Assembly: GCA_963760935.1 (NCBI GenBank)
Contig: CAVXFB010000008.1
Coordinates: forward strand, 992,001 to 1,056,000
Reading direction: 5' to 3'
DNA: 64,000 nt
Origin: CAVXFB01 sp963760935
Lineage (GTDB): Bacteria; Planctomycetota; Planctomycetia; Pirellulales; Thermoguttaceae
Both the position numbers and the translations under genes were made by a program. This document shows, piece by piece, positions 62,914 to 64,000 of this stretch (positions within the stretch are counted from its first letter, which is position 1; every line of letters starts with the position of its first letter). The notes under the pieces were generated by a model that did no database searches, had not been told where the DNA came from, and worked only from the letters and a program-made list of their open reading frames with translations.

Positions 62914-64000
62914 CGGAACATCTTGATCGGACCGCGGGCCAGGAACACGGTTTCACGAATCGGATCGTAAAGATCTTCCTGGAATCGAATCTTTCCATCA
63001 TTCTGATTCTGTTGGCCACGATCGTTGGTCTGGCGGCGCTAGGCCTGACGCCGCGCGAGGAAGACCCGCAAATCATCGTGCCGTTGGCCGATGTGTACGT
63101 CAATTACCCGGGTCATTCGGCGGCTGAAGTCGAACAATTGGTGACCACGCCGTTGGAGAAGATTCTCTATCAGATCGACGGCGTCGAGTATGTCTACTCG
63201 ATGAGTCGCGAGAATCAGGCGATCATTACGGTCCGCTACTATGTGGGCGAGGACCGCGAGCGGAGCTTGGTGAAGCTCTACAAAAAGCTCGACGAAAACG
63301 TGGACATCGTGCCGCCGGGCGTGACCGGCTGGGTCGTCAAGCCGGTCGAGATTGATGACGTGCCGGTCGTAACACTTACCTTGGCCAGCGCCTCGTCTGA
63401 CGGCACGGCCTTGCGCCGCGTCGCCGAGGAGATTACGCAGCGGCTTGCCTCCGCAGACAATGTCTCGCGGGCCTATGTCATCGGTGGGCAGCCGCGCGTC
63501 GTGCAGGTGCTGATGGATCCGAATCTGATGGCGGGGCATCATATCTCGCCGCTGGAAGTGCAGCGGGCAATCCAGGCCGCCAACGTCCAAATGGCAGCAG
63601 GCGATTTTCGCGAGAATGATCGACTCATCCGCGTCGAGGCGGGAGAGCCCTTCACCGACGCCCGACAACTGGGCGACCTTGTAGTTGGTGTCTTCGACGG
63701 CCAGCCGGTCTTTCTGAAGAGTGTGGCCACGGTCAAGGATGGGCCGGATGAAATCGAAAGCTATGTGCGCCATGGCTGGGGACCCGCCCGCGGCTTCACG
63801 AAACACGAGTTCTTTCCGGGCACGCTGTTGGGAGAGAGCCCTTCGGACGACGCCCATCGGGCAGAGACATCCGCCGGCCCACTAGTGAGTGCTACGGGCG
63901 CCGCCAGTGCTGTGACAATTGCCATCGCCAAGAAGAAGGGCTCCAACGCGGTCTGGGTGGCCAACGATATTTTGCGCAAGGCCGAGAAGTTGCGTGCGGC
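62910..64000 (+). CDS. RND-family efflux pump, inner-membrane subunit, 3' end outside window
   Basis: GTG 62910 overlaps the adaptor stop and has AAGGAGG upstream. The frame stays open to the end of the window. It starts with a membrane segment (LSIILILLATIVGLAALGLTP), followed by EEDPQIIVPLADVYVNYPGHSAAEVEQLVTTPLE in pieces, the pore-domain start of AcrB/CusA-type pumps. VVQVLMDPNLMAGHHISPLEV is a further RND pattern. The substrate could be metal ions or organic compounds; its position after the ars genes does not settle this. Confidence 0.9.
   Translation, partial: MTEHLDRTAGQEHGFTNRIVKIFLESNLSIILILLATIVGLAALGLTPREEDPQIIVPLADVYVNYPGHSAAEVEQLVTTPLEKILYQIDGVEYVYSMSRENQAIITVRYYVGEDRERSLVKLYKKLDENVDIVPPGVTGWVVKPVEIDDVPVVTLTLASASSDGTALRRVAEEITQRLASADNVSRAYVIGGQPRVVQVLMDPNLMAGHHISPLEVQRAIQAANVQMAAGDFRENDRLIRVEAGEPFTDARQLGDLVVGVFDGQPVFLKSVATVKDGPDEIESYVRHGWGPARGFTKHEFFPGTLLGESPSDDAHRAETSAGPLVSATGAASAVTIAIAKKKGSNAVWVANDILRKAEKLRA

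Overview
The window looks like a chromosome segment of a planctomycete (Planctomycetota). The evidence is a planctomycete-type serine/threonine kinase, zinc-finger ECF sigma/anti-sigma genes, a BBP7-like outer-membrane barrel, a CHAT-domain TPR protein, a PEP-CTERM protein, a fragment of the HYExAFE family, a GspE with membrane segments at its N-terminus, and fairly GC-rich coding DNA. All identifications come from reading translations and motifs by eye; nothing was searched.

Layout. (1) 1-1725: the end of a GT2+GT4 glycosyltransferase. (2) About 2-33 kb: an accessory region with a tyrosine recombinase gene (31.7-33.1 kb) at its right edge, next to a HYExAFE-family gene that has lost its 5' half. 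At 2-7.2 kb lies a co-directional set of small plasmid/phage-like genes including an ArdC-like antirestriction protein. Seven of the spacers there carry the 10-bp motif GACTGATGTC, and the first gene has its ribosome-binding site buried in a perfect 14-bp hairpin. At 7.2-12.8 kb are small acidic proteins, HTH proteins, an RNB exoribonuclease and a phage-type endonuclease-like protein. At 12.9-19.7 kb are TspO, BON, DUF2199 and hydrolase genes mixed with gene remnants. At 20-26 kb is a WYL regulator followed by a broken BREX type 3 locus: brxF, the first codons of brxC, a 5'-truncated pglZ, a brxA-like gene, and truncated PLD-like and DUF6398 genes. At 26.9-31.6 kb are a glycine-rich PEP-CTERM protein, a nonsense-interrupted HD gene and a DUF2726 protein.

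(3) About 33.2-64 kb looks like host backbone: a GspE ATPase and CvpA-like pair, a BBP7-like barrel, a CHAT protein, an ECF sigma operon, gltD-gltB (nitrogen assimilation), a serine/threonine kinase, and a redox block (a ZAS-ECF sigma fusion, two membrane-tethered thioredoxins, DUF2892, a second ZAS protein). Then comes a long arsenic-type operon (ArsR, ACR3, methyltransferase, GcvH-like, OsmC, redox disulfide protein, two DGC zinc-binding proteins, two ArsF-family proteins, ArsG-family permease) and the start of an RND efflux pump.

Genes from 48 to 57.6 kb show six single-base frameshifts in five otherwise well-conserved genes. This could be sequencing error or real decay and should be resolved with reads. 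The strongest points for follow-up are the repeated spacer motif with the SD-sequestering hairpin, the BREX-3 deletion scars, the anti-sigma/sigma fusion, and the arsenic operon with its ArsR operators.
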